From: Comamonadaceae bacterium UBA2334
Lineage (GTDB): Bacteria > Pseudomonadota > Gammaproteobacteria > Burkholderiales > Burkholderiaceae_C
Direction: 5' to 3'
DNA length: 33,685 nt
Assembly (NCBI GenBank): GCA_002344885.1
Contig: DDUQ01000004.1
Coordinates: forward strand, 15,702 to 49,386
In this document: one piece after another, positions 1 to 7,725 of the stretch
How the letters are laid out: each line of letters begins with the position of its first letter
How positions within the stretch are numbered: the first letter of the stretch is position 1
Notes under the pieces: generated by a model
The model's input: only the letters and a program-made list of their open reading frames with translations
Database searches by the model: none
What the model was told of the DNA's origin: nothing
Program-made: the position numbers and the translations under genes

Positions 1-620
1 GCCCAGCGTGCCCAGGCGGCATCGAGCCGACCTGAAATGAGCGCTGCGATGGCAAACGCAAATGCGACCGAGAACCCCACGTAACCCATGTACAGCAAGG
101 GTGGATGCAGAACCATGCCAGGGTCTTGCAGCAGCGGGTTCAGGTCGCTGCCGTTGGCCGGTGGCGGGTGCAATCGCATGAACGGGTTGGACGTGAACAG
201 CAGATAGGCCAGAAAAAAGAAGGCCAAAAGGCCCAGGATGCCCATCACACGGGCATGCAGGTCGGCGGGCAGCTGGCGGCCCTGCCAGGCCACTGCAACG
301 GTCCAGCCAGAAAGCAAAAGCGTCCACAACAGAAACGAACCCTCATGCGAGCCCCAGGTGGCCGTGACGCGGTACTGGAGCGGCAGGTGGCGCGACGAGT
401 GGTCGGCCACGTTCATGACGGAGAAGTCGTTGACCACGAACGACCACGCCAATGCCAGAAAGCCGACCAGCACGCACAGCAGCTGCCCAACGGATGCGCC
501 GCGTGCCATGGCCATCCAGCCAGGGTTGTCACGCCAGGCACCAGCCAGGCCGAAGAAGCCCTGGAGCAAGGCCAGTTGAAGGGCAACGATCAGGGCCGCG
601 TGGCCAAGTTCAGGGATCAT
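1..620 (-). CDS. ccmF: CcmF/NrfE-type cytochrome c haem lyase subunit, N-terminal part (runs off window)
   Basis: Reading the minus strand from ATG at 620-618 gives 206 complete codons with no stop before the window edge. It begins MIPELGHAAL, the usual CcmF start, and contains the family blocks WGSHEGSFLLW and NPFMRLHPPPANGSDLNPLL followed by DPGMVLHPPLLYMGY. Several hydrophobic segments are evident. CcmF is the inner-membrane haem lyase that joins haem to CXXCH motifs on the periplasmic side; NrfE is its paralogue dedicated to the CXXCK site of nitrite reductases. The gene lies 75 bp downstream of the octaheme nitrite reductase on the same strand, with a hairpin between. That position favours an NrfE-like role, but sequence alone cannot separate NrfE from housekeeping CcmF. 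No strong ribosome binding site is visible. The C-terminus and any further ccm genes are outside the window. Confidence 0.93.
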   Translation of the reverse strand, partial: MIPELGHAALIVALQLALLQGFFGLAGAWRDNPGWMAMARGASVGQLLCVLVGFLALAWSFVVNDFSVMNVADHSSRHLPLQYRVTATWGSHEGSFLLWTLLLSGWTVAVAWQGRQLPADLHARVMGILGLLAFFFLAYLLFTSNPFMRLHPPPANGSDLNPLLQDPGMVLHPPLLYMGYVGFSVAFAFAIAALISGRLDAAWARW

Positions 621-649
621 GGTTCAACAGGAAAAACACCAAAAAGGCA

Positions 650-671
650 GGGGCGCGGATGACCGCGCCCC
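650..671 (-). terminator. Hairpin with T-run between nitrite reductase and ccmF
   Basis: A perfect 9-bp stem (GGGGCGCGG / CCGCGCCCC) with a 4-nt loop starts 24 bp beyond the nitrite reductase stop. In the minus-strand direction it is followed after a few bases by TTTTT and then another TTTTT. This fits an intrinsic terminator, or an attenuator that lowers transcription into ccmF. The second T-run starts just upstream of the ccmF ATG, so partial read-through is possible. Confidence 0.6.
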
Positions 672-695
672 TGATGTTACTGACTCAGGTCAGTG

Positions 696-2480
696 TTACT
701 TGGCAGCGGCAACCGGTGTTGCTTTCAGGGCTGCTATCGCGTCGTTCAGCACTTTGATACCTGCTTGCGACTGATCTACTGACTTGGTCAGTGATTCACG
801 CGCATCCTGTGGGTTGTGGAAACCGACAGAGTTTTCTGCCGTCCACCATTCCCAACGGGTCTGGGCTTCGTAGTGGTGCTTCTGAGCTTGTTTGACCGCG
901 TCAGAGTTGCGGGGCACGCCGGCGTCGTAGGCACGCGTGAACGTGTCAATCAGCTGGGCCAGCCAGTATTCGGCCTTGATCAGCTTGCCGCGTGTGTAGT
1001 TCTGGATGGCGTCGATTTGGTACTTGGCTTGTTCCTCGGTCATTTCGCCGTGGCACTTCACACAGGTTTCCTTCAGCATTGAGCGTGGGGACTTCTGCTG
1101 GTGATCGGTGAAGGTCTTGCCGTTCTTCTCGATCTTCCTCATGTGGCAGTCTTTGCACTCCACGCCTTCGCGCTCATGCTTGGACATCCAGAAGGTCTCG
1201 GTTTCTGGATGTTGCATCTTGTTCAATGCGGCACCGGTCACGGCATGACGGAAGTCCCTGAAATTGAACTTGTCAGTCATCTTGGCGTTGTACTCGGAAA
1301 CCTTGGTCCAGGGGAACAGGTTGGCGCGCTGGTCAGCCATCGTCACGGGCTTGTCTTTGCCGTCAGGGCCGGCATTGGGCTCGAAACCAGGGTTGCAGTT
1401 GTATTCCACGTGGCACTGGGCACACATGACGTTGGAGTCCGGCTTGGACAGCAGGCCGATGGCGCGGAAACCGTCGCGGAAGGTCACCTTCTTCATCGGG
1501 TTCTTTTCGCTCTTGGCTTTGTCATAGGGGTACGTACCTTCGCCGCGATCCACGACTGCCTGAATCAGCGCATCGCGAGCCACACGAGGTGCCGATGAGT
1601 GAGGGTCGTGGCACATGAAGCAGTTCAGCGCGTGGGTGATGTCCTTGGCGAACTCGACGGGCTTGGATACCCGGCTCCACTTGGCTTTCGGGTCAGGGTC
1701 ACCCATGTACTTCCAGCGCAGGATGTTGTCGAACGACTTGCAGTTCATGCAGACCGGGTTGGCAGCAGTGGCGACCTGCGGCATAAAGGCCTTCTGGTCG
1801 GTGTTGCCAGGCTCACGGTCCTTGAGAATCACGTTCCACAAATCAGCCACGGCGCTTTTGGCATCGGTGACGTAGGTCCAGTCTTTCATCTGGAAGCGGC
1901 CGCCGTAAGCGCGATCAACAACCAGGTGATCCATGGTCATGAAAATGTGGCTGCGTGGTTCGTTGTGTTCTTTGGTGAAACCGTGGGGAGCCATCAGTTT
2001 GTCAAAGAATGGTGAAACGCCACGAGGATGCGCTTTTTCTACCCTTGCACCAGACTCGTAGTTCATGTTCGCAAACGTATTGAACTGTTCCTGGTGGCAG
2101 GTTGCGCAGGGCGCATGGTCTGTACGTGTCACGATCGATGGCTTGACCGGCTCCAGTGCGAGGGGCTTGCCATCATTCTTCAAGTGCTGATCCGCGCCGG
2201 TGTGGCAGTAGCCGCAGTTCACACTGGCATGCTTGCTGCCCATGTGGAACTCTTTGATGTCCTTGTGGCAGCTGTAGCAGTTGGCCACATCGACCAGCTG
2301 CACCTTACCTTCCGCAGACTTGGCGACATTGCCCTTGATCTGACTGATGGTTGATTCCTGCTGTTTCGCATATGCCGGGTCCGGGCCTTTGGCCTGGGCG
2401 ACGGCAGATGATCCAAACAGCGCTGTTGCACATATCGTCGCTGCGGCGGCGAGTCTGCGCAATAACTTGCTCGTACTCAT
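696..2480 (-). CDS. Octaheme c-type cytochrome nitrite reductase (ONR/TvNiR-like), ammonia-forming
   Basis: 594 residues with a signal peptide ending near residue 30 (AVAQA), so the product is periplasmic. There are eight haem attachment sites: CYSCH 68, CGYCH 89, CATCH 125, CMNCK 244, CFMCH 287, CAQCH 353, CKDCH 442 and CVKCH 473. The fourth, CMNCK, carries a lysine in place of histidine, as in the catalytic haem of NrfA and of the octaheme nitrite reductases of Thioalkalivibrio. Tyr360-Asn-Cys362 after the sixth site matches the Tyr-X-Cys pair that is covalently linked in TvNiR. Pentaheme NrfA has five sites, so it is excluded. Known reaction of the family: six-electron reduction of nitrite (also hydroxylamine, sulfite) to ammonium (or sulfide). 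The start at 2480 follows AAGGGG; an upstream in-frame start adds 23 residues that would spoil the signal peptide. No electron donor gene (nrfH, nrfB, napC) is visible in the window. Confidence 0.88.
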   Translation of the reverse strand: MSTSKLLRRLAAAATICATALFGSSAVAQAKGPDPAYAKQQESTISQIKGNVAKSAEGKVQLVDVANCYSCHKDIKEFHMGSKHASVNCGYCHTGADQHLKNDGKPLALEPVKPSIVTRTDHAPCATCHQEQFNTFANMNYESGARVEKAHPRGVSPFFDKLMAPHGFTKEHNEPRSHIFMTMDHLVVDRAYGGRFQMKDWTYVTDAKSAVADLWNVILKDREPGNTDQKAFMPQVATAANPVCMNCKSFDNILRWKYMGDPDPKAKWSRVSKPVEFAKDITHALNCFMCHDPHSSAPRVARDALIQAVVDRGEGTYPYDKAKSEKNPMKKVTFRDGFRAIGLLSKPDSNVMCAQCHVEYNCNPGFEPNAGPDGKDKPVTMADQRANLFPWTKVSEYNAKMTDKFNFRDFRHAVTGAALNKMQHPETETFWMSKHEREGVECKDCHMRKIEKNGKTFTDHQQKSPRSMLKETCVKCHGEMTEEQAKYQIDAIQNYTRGKLIKAEYWLAQLIDTFTRAYDAGVPRNSDAVKQAQKHHYEAQTRWEWWTAENSVGFHNPQDARESLTKSVDQSQAGIKVLNDAIAALKATPVAAAK

Positions 2481-2701
2481 TTTGATTGCCCCTTCGGTTG
2501 AAGTAGTTGGAGATATGTGGGAACCTTGTTTGAAATGCGAACTCCACACCCGATACCCACGCTGGAGTCTAGGCTTCTCGTTTTGTGCTCAGAGGTGTGC
2601 TAAAGGCTAGAGAGGGGTGTCCAAAAGGAGTAGTCCGGGCGGTTTTGGGAACTTTTTTGCTGTTATGGTGTGCTTCCACCCCGCCAAACCGACCGTCCGC
2701 C
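2481..2701. other. Divergent intergenic region between nitrite reductase and MFS transporter
   Basis: About 220 bp separate the two divergent genes and must hold both promoters. I looked for an FNR-type TTGAT-N4-ATCAA box and for convincing -35/-10 pairs and did not find one I would defend. The plus-strand reading frame is open back to 2585 but shows no family-like sequence before 2702. Confidence 0.4.
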
Positions 2702-4186
2702 GTGTCAACTGACCACAGCCTGCAAGCCTTGAAAGCCCGTTACGGCGATGCTTACCGCTGGCTGTTGCTGTTGTCGGTCATGGTGGGCACCATGGCATCC
2801 GTCATGTCGTCCACCATCGTGAACGTGGCCATTCCCGACCTCAGTCAGCACTTTGCGCTGGGTCAGGCACGTGCGCAGTGGGCCACGTCCAGCTTCATGG
2901 CCGCCATGACGGTTTCGATGCTGACCACTCCCTGGTTGCTGGCGCGCTATGGCTACCGCCGTACTTACGCGGGTTGCATGTGGCTGCTGCTGGCGGGTGG
3001 GGTGGGGGGCGGTTTTGCGGCTGACTATGGTCTGGTGTTGCTGGCGCGCGTTGTCGAAGGGCTGGCTGCCGGGGTCACGCAGCCCATCCCGGCCATCATC
3101 ATCCTGCGGGCATTCGAGCCGCACGAGCAAGGCCGTGCCAGCGGCCTGTTTGGCATGGGGGTGGTGCTGGCACCCGCCATCGGGCCGAGCATTGGCGGTG
3201 TGCTGGTCGATGCATTCGGCTGGCGTTCCATATTTTTCATGGTCGTGCCTTTCTGCCTGCTGTCGCTGTGGCTGGCACGTCGGTATGTGCCCACCACGGC
3301 CCCGGGCGGTGTGCTGGCCGGTGGCGATGGGCTGGGGCTGGACTGGCGGGGTTTGCTGTTGGCCACCGCCAGCACGCTGTGCCTGCTCAATGGCCTTGTG
3401 CAGTCGCAGGCCGGATCTGCCTGGTGGGCGGGTGGTTTGCTGGGCGGTGCGGTGCTGTTGGCGGCTGTGTTCGTCGCCTGGCAGCGTTACCTGTTGCGCC
3501 GTGCGAGCCGAGAGGCGGCCTCTGGCGCAAAGCCGCTGGTGCATCTGCCCCTGTTTGCCTCCAGGCGGTTTGCTATGGGCAGTCTGGTGGCCGTCATCTA
3601 TGGCACGGCGCTGTTCGGGTCCACCTATCTGTTGCCGGTGTACCTGCAGATGGGCTTGGGTTTGTCCGCCTCATTGGTAGGGGCCATTCTGTTGCCTGCG
3701 GGGTTGGTGTTGGCCGTCAGCATCGCGCTGGTGGGGCGGCTGGCTGACCGTCAGCCCGCCTACCGTCTGGTGTCTGTGGGCTTGTTGCTGCTGGCCTTGT
3801 CGTTTGCGCTGATGCCCACGGTGGGGCCTCGCAGCCCGGCCTGGGTGTTGCCGTTGCTGGTGGCCTGGACGGTGATGGGGCGCATCGGTCTGGGCTTCAT
3901 ACTGCCGTCGCTGAACCTGGGTGCCATGCGGGGCCTGCCCCCGGTGGACATTCCGCAGGGTGCCAGTGTCATCAATTTCCTGCGCATGCTCGGTGGTGCA
4001 GCCGGGGTCAGCGTGTGCGGCATCGTTCTGGAGTGGCGGCTTCGGGTGCACGGTGCCCGTTTGGGTGGTGGCGATGGGGCTGCGCGGCTGGCAGCATTTG
4101 ACGAAACCTTTTTGTTGCTGGCTGGCCTGTGCCTGCTGGCGCTTGTGGCGGCCCGGTACATGCGTGACGACACCCCGCCCACATGA
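2702..4186 (+). CDS. MFS transporter, DHA2 (EmrB/QacA-type, 14 TM) family
   Basis: About 494 residues, almost entirely hydrophobic helices, the usual size for 14-TM DHA2 proton antiporters that export drugs or other organic compounds. Helix 1 (LLLLSVMVGTMASVMSSTIVNVAIP) resembles the DHA2 D1-like motif, although the acidic residue often found there is replaced. An R-x-G-x-R loop (ARYGYRR) follows helix 2, and GMGVVLAPAIGPSIGG is the antiporter motif C region of helix 5. The frame is open upstream to 2585, but the first plausible N-terminus is GTG at 2702 (STDHSLQALK...), since residues before it are not family-like. No clear ribosome binding site precedes it, so the start is uncertain. The next gene starts 31 bp downstream and may be cotranscribed. 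The substrate is unknown. Confidence 0.8.
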   Translation: MSTDHSLQALKARYGDAYRWLLLLSVMVGTMASVMSSTIVNVAIPDLSQHFALGQARAQWATSSFMAAMTVSMLTTPWLLARYGYRRTYAGCMWLLLAGGVGGGFAADYGLVLLARVVEGLAAGVTQPIPAIIILRAFEPHEQGRASGLFGMGVVLAPAIGPSIGGVLVDAFGWRSIFFMVVPFCLLSLWLARRYVPTTAPGGVLAGGDGLGLDWRGLLLATASTLCLLNGLVQSQAGSAWWAGGLLGGAVLLAAVFVAWQRYLLRRASREAASGAKPLVHLPLFASRRFAMGSLVAVIYGTALFGSTYLLPVYLQMGLGLSASLVGAILLPAGLVLAVSIALVGRLADRQPAYRLVSVGLLLLALSFALMPTVGPRSPAWVLPLLVAWTVMGRIGLGFILPSLNLGAMRGLPPVDIPQGASVINFLRMLGGAAGVSVCGIVLEWRLRVHGARLGGGDGAARLAAFDETFLLLAGLCLLALVAARYMRDDTPPT

Positions 4187-4217
4187 TTGTTCCGATACCT
4201 GATAGTTTGAAAAAAGC

Positions 4218-6701
4218 ATGAGCTCTCGCCACTTGCACGCCTTTTTGCAACCCGCCACCGTGGCTGTGATCGGGGCCAGCGACCGAGAGGGATCGCTGGG
4301 TGCCTGGGCCTGGCGCAACCTGACGTCCGGTGGGTTTGAGGGGAGCGTGTGGCCTGTCAGCCTGCGCCACGGGCACGTGGGCGGCGTACGTGCCTTCAAG
4401 CGCGTGGCCGATTTGCCCGCGACGCCCGAGCTCGCCGTGGTGTGCACCCCCGCCGATGCGGTGGCAGATGTCATGGCCGAACTGGGTGAGCGAGGCACTC
4501 GTGCCGCTGTGGTGGCAAGCGATGGCCTGACGGCTCAGCAAACGGCGGCCATGTTGCGGGCGGCGCGCCGCCACCGGGTGCGGATCGTCGGGGACCATGC
4601 ATTGGGTGTCCAGGTGCCCCGTCTGGGCCTGAACGCGGGCGTGGCGCCTGTTTTTGCAGCGCAGGGGCAGTTGGCACTGGTGTCGCAGTGTGGGGGGGTG
4701 ACCTCGGCCATGCTGGACTGGGCGCAGGCGCACGGCATCGGGTTTTCCACAGTGGTGTCGCTGGGCCGCAGCCTGGATGCCGACACCGCCGATTGGCTGG
4801 ATCACCTGGGCAGCGACCACCGGACGCGGGCCATCCTGCTGTACATGGACACGGTGCACAGCCCGGCCAAATTCATGTCGGCCGCGAGGGCTGCAGCGCG
4901 CAACAAGCCGGTCATCGTCGTCAAGGCGGGGGCTGTTGCCCATGCGGAGGCCGCTGACCAGCCCGGTCAGGATGCAGGTGGCGTGTTGCCGCCCCATGTG
5001 GTGTCGCCTGACGAGGTGTTTGACGCGGCGGTGGCGCGGGCCGGTCTGTTGCGGGTGGGCAGTTTGCACGACCTGTTCCTGGCAGCAAAGGTGCTGGCCC
5101 GCTTCAGAGAGGGTGGAGACGGTCAGCTGGTCATTCTGGCCAACGGCGGCACCGGTGCGCTGGCGGCAGACACCGCATGGCGTTTGGGTGTGCCCATGGC
5201 ACGTTTGCCGACCCCTGTGGCAGAAGCGGTCGCGCAGCGGCTGGGGGTGCCCGTCCAGGCGGTGGGCAACCCGGTGCAGCTACCGAGAGAGGCATCGGGC
5301 CAACTGGTGGCCGAGGTGGCGGAGCTGGTGTGCGCCGATGGTGCCCATGTGTTGCTGGTGGCCCATGCGCCGACCTGGGCGGTGCCGGCGGTGGACGTGG
5401 CTCAAGCCTTGTTGCCGCTGGCAACCCGGGCACCGAACCGGGTCATGGCCGCCTGGCTGGGCGGGGGGGCGCACGATGCAGCCACCCAGGTGTTCGATCA
5501 GGCAGATTTGCTGACCTGCGAAACACCTGAACAGGCGGTACAGGGGCTCGCGCTGCTGCGAACCCACGCGCGCCACCAGCTGGAGCTGATGCAGACACCG
5601 CCGACCAGCCCAGGGCGCTTGCTGGTGGATCCGGCCAGCCTTTGCGCTCAGGCCGATGCCCTGATGCAAGGTGAGCCACAGGCGCTGTCGGGCGCGGCTG
5701 CTTTGCAGTGGTTGTCCGGTCTGGGCTTTGCCGTGCGCCATGCCGACGCGGCACCCGGGAGCCACCTGCCGGGCACGCGCTGGCGTGTGACGTTCAGCGT
5801 TGACCTGGCCTTTGGTCCAGTGATCGGATTGGGCACGTCTGGCCTGCCACGGCAGTTGTCCCGCCATGCAGTGGCGCTGCCCCCGTTGAACGTGCCGCTG
5901 GCGCATGCCCTCATGGTCAAGGCGGGTGTGTACGACAGTGCCAGCACCACAGACGGGCCGGATGCCGATGCTGCCGTCCACGGCCTGATGGAGTTGTTGC
6001 TGAACTGCTCGCAGCTCATGGTCGATTTGCCCATGCTGTCTGCAGGGCACATCACCTGTGTGCAGGACAGCAACTGGCAGGTTGTGGAGGCCGCCTTGCA
6101 ACTGCATCCTGCGCGTCCCATGGGGGCAGACCGGTTTGTGGTGCAACCCTATCCGCAGCATCTGGTGGAGACCGTGGCGTGGCAGGGGGAGACGCTCACG
6201 GTGCGCCCCATCCGTCCGGAGGACGAGGCACAGCACCTGGCTTTTCTGGCCTTGCTGTCGCCCGAAGACATCCGCATGCGCATCTTCCACATCCGCCGCA
6301 CGATTGCCCACAGCGAACTGGCACGGTTGACACAAATCGATTACGCACGCGAGATGGCTTTCATTGCCACGCGTGTGAATGCCAAGACCGGACAGGAGGA
6401 AACCCTGGCCACCGTGCGCGCCACGGTCGATGCCGAAAACGACATGGCGGAGTTCGGGGTCATCGTCCGCTCGGACATCAAGGCTGGCGGCTTGGGCCGG
6501 TTGTTGATGGGCCGCATGATCGACTACCTCAGGCGCAAAGGCACACGGCAGCTTTCAGGCACGGTGCTGGCCGTCAACACGCGCATGCTGGCGATGGCGC
6601 GTGCGCTGGGTTTCACCGAGTCCGACAACCCCGACGACCCGGATGACCAGGCGGTGCGCTTTGTGCTGCTGAACTTGCAGCAGCCTGCCGACATCGGCTG
6701 A
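4218..6701 (+). CDS. Pat/PatZ-like protein acetyltransferase: degenerate NDP-forming acyl-CoA synthetase fused to GNAT domain
   Basis: 827 residues. The N-terminus (about 8-130) is a CoA-binding Rossmann domain (ATVAVIGASDREGSLG). Residues about 150-290 form the succinyl-CoA-synthetase-like ligase domain. About 655-815 is a GNAT acetyltransferase domain with an acetyl-CoA loop at KAGGLGRLLMGRM and a typical C-terminal MARALGFTES. In active NDP-forming acetyl-CoA synthetases a phosphorylated His lies in an SHTGALAG-like motif; here the equivalent stretch (AEAADQPGQDAGGVLPPH) lacks it. The ATP-grasp part is also short and lacks a recognisable lysine-bearing first subdomain. The protein is therefore probably not a synthetase but a lysine acetyltransferase like Salmonella Pat or E. 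coli PatZ (about 886 residues), which inactivate acyl-CoA synthetases by acetylation. Placement next to a CoA-ligase-rich catabolic block is suggestive. There is no obvious cAMP-binding domain. Confidence 0.82.
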   Translation: MSSRHLHAFLQPATVAVIGASDREGSLGAWAWRNLTSGGFEGSVWPVSLRHGHVGGVRAFKRVADLPATPELAVVCTPADAVADVMAELGERGTRAAVVASDGLTAQQTAAMLRAARRHRVRIVGDHALGVQVPRLGLNAGVAPVFAAQGQLALVSQCGGVTSAMLDWAQAHGIGFSTVVSLGRSLDADTADWLDHLGSDHRTRAILLYMDTVHSPAKFMSAARAAARNKPVIVVKAGAVAHAEAADQPGQDAGGVLPPHVVSPDEVFDAAVARAGLLRVGSLHDLFLAAKVLARFREGGDGQLVILANGGTGALAADTAWRLGVPMARLPTPVAEAVAQRLGVPVQAVGNPVQLPREASGQLVAEVAELVCADGAHVLLVAHAPTWAVPAVDVAQALLPLATRAPNRVMAAWLGGGAHDAATQVFDQADLLTCETPEQAVQGLALLRTHARHQLELMQTPPTSPGRLLVDPASLCAQADALMQGEPQALSGAAALQWLSGLGFAVRHADAAPGSHLPGTRWRVTFSVDLAFGPVIGLGTSGLPRQLSRHAVALPPLNVPLAHALMVKAGVYDSASTTDGPDADAAVHGLMELLLNCSQLMVDLPMLSAGHITCVQDSNWQVVEAALQLHPARPMGADRFVVQPYPQHLVETVAWQGETLTVRPIRPEDEAQHLAFLALLSPEDIRMRIFHIRRTIAHSELARLTQIDYAREMAFIATRVNAKTGQEETLATVRATVDAENDMAEFGVIVRSDIKAGGLGRLLMGRMIDYLRRKGTRQLSGTVLAVNTRMLAMARALGFTESDNPDDPDDQAVRFVLLNLQQPADIG

Positions 6702-6721
6702 CAGATACCCCTTTTTTTCGC

Positions 6722-6754
6722 CTCACCCTGAGGGCCAGTGTGCCTCCGGGTGAG
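6722..6754 (+). repeat. Hairpin after the Pat-like gene
   Basis: CTCACCC (6722-6728) pairs with GGGTGAG (6748-6754), with an inner GAGG/CCTC pair. It lies 20 bp beyond the stop codon. No T-run follows on the plus strand (the T-run precedes the hairpin), so it is not a textbook intrinsic terminator. It may protect the 3' end or help Rho-dependent termination. Confidence 0.4.
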
Positions 6755-6846
6755 CTGCCGCATGGGCTTGCAGATGGGTGCCGGCAGGGTGGTGATGGTG
6801 CGTGCCGGGGAAGGGTAAACACCGATAAAACAGCCGTTTCGGCCAC

Positions 6847-6875
6847 TTGTTTTAGTTACTTTCAATAACCATAAT
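6847..6875 (+). promoter_or_regulatory. Predicted sigma-70 promoter with inverted repeat, upstream of the side-chain beta-oxidation operon
   Basis: TTGTTT (6847-6852), a 17-bp spacer and CATAAT (6870-6875) form a plausible -35/-10 pair 25 bp before the hydratase start. The spacer contains GTTA-N7-TAAC (6855-6869), a perfect 4-bp inverted repeat well placed for a repressor such as the MarR protein encoded at 20941. The octamer TTACTTTC inside it recurs at 17395-17402 upstream of the acyl-CoA dehydrogenase. Confidence 0.45.
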
Positions 6876-6900
6876 TCAGTTCATTGTGAGGTGCAAAACG

Positions 6901-7677
6901 ATGACAAACGGTAACGATATTCAAATGGAGTTGCAAGGCGCTGTGGCGGTGGTCCGGCTCAACCGGGCGGCCAAACGCAATGCGCTCAGCGACGGCCTGG
7001 TGCTGGGTTTGCAGGATGTGTTCACCCGCATGCCGGACGATGTGCGCGCAGTGGTGATCGACGGCAACGGCGAGCATTTCTGCGCCGGTTTGGATTTGTC
7101 CGAGCTCAAAGAGCGCGATGCTGCCCAAGGTTTGCACCACTCGCGCCGCTGGCATGCCGCGCTGGCTGCCATCGAGCAGGGGCCGGTCCCGGTCATTGCC
7201 GCACTGCACGGCGCAGTGGTGGGTGGCGGGTTGGAACTGGCCAGCGCCTGCCACATCCGCGTGGCCGATGCATCGACCTTTTACGCGTTGCCTGAAGGCA
7301 GCCGTGGCATTTTTGTGGGAGGTGGTGGTTCGGTCCGCATCCCGAAACTGGTGGGCGCAGCCCGCATGACCGACATGATGCTGACAGGCCGCGTCTACAA
7401 CGCCGAGGAAGGCGAGCGCGCCGGGTTTGCGCAGTACCTTGTCCCCCAGGGCGAGTCGTTTGCAAAGGCGCTCGAACTGGCTCAACGTGTGGCCACCAAT
7501 GCCCCGCTGACCAACTACGCCCTCATGCACGCCTTGCCCCGCATCGCGGAACAGCCGGCTGACCATGGTTTCTTCACCGAGGCGTTGATGTCGGCCATTG
7601 CGCAGGCGGCACCTGAAGCGAAAGAGCGTGTCCGCGCCTTTCTGGAAGGTCGCGCCAACAAGGTTCAGAAAAACTGA
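6901..7677 (+). CDS. Enoyl-CoA hydratase/isomerase (crotonase) of aromatic side-chain beta-oxidation
   Basis: 258 residues, standard crotonase length. The oxyanion-hole segments HFCAGLDL (59-66) and GAVVGGGLELA (104-114) are present. Both acidic residues of true enoyl-CoA hydratases can be placed: Glu112 in GGGLELA (rat mitochondrial Glu144 position) and Glu132 in ALPEGSRG (Glu164 position). In hydroxycinnamoyl-CoA hydratase-lyases, which make vanillin-type aldehydes, the first is not Glu. Hydration without aldol cleavage is therefore favoured, giving a 3-hydroxyacyl-CoA for the SDR and thiolase encoded downstream. The ATG at 6901 is chosen because GAGG at 6888-6891 sits 9 nt before it; the GTG at 6886 has no such site. 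It is the first gene of an operon running at least to the transporter genes. Substrate (cinnamoyl-, coumaroyl- or feruloyl-CoA) is inferred from neighbours. Confidence 0.85.
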   Translation: MTNGNDIQMELQGAVAVVRLNRAAKRNALSDGLVLGLQDVFTRMPDDVRAVVIDGNGEHFCAGLDLSELKERDAAQGLHHSRRWHAALAAIEQGPVPVIAALHGAVVGGGLELASACHIRVADASTFYALPEGSRGIFVGGGGSVRIPKLVGAARMTDMMLTGRVYNAEEGERAGFAQYLVPQGESFAKALELAQRVATNAPLTNYALMHALPRIAEQPADHGFFTEALMSAIAQAAPEAKERVRAFLEGRANKVQKN

Positions 7678-7725
7678 GTGCCCAGGTTCCGCCAAGAGAA
7701 CCGAGCCAACCACCAGGAGACAAAC

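Noticed and set aside
696..2480. Assignment as pentaheme NrfA
   Set aside because: Eight haem motifs are present, not five, and the CXXCK site is the fourth motif rather than the first.
6722..6754. Intrinsic terminator of the Pat-like gene
   Set aside because: The T-run is upstream, not downstream, of the stem on the coding strand, so it is listed only as a hairpin.
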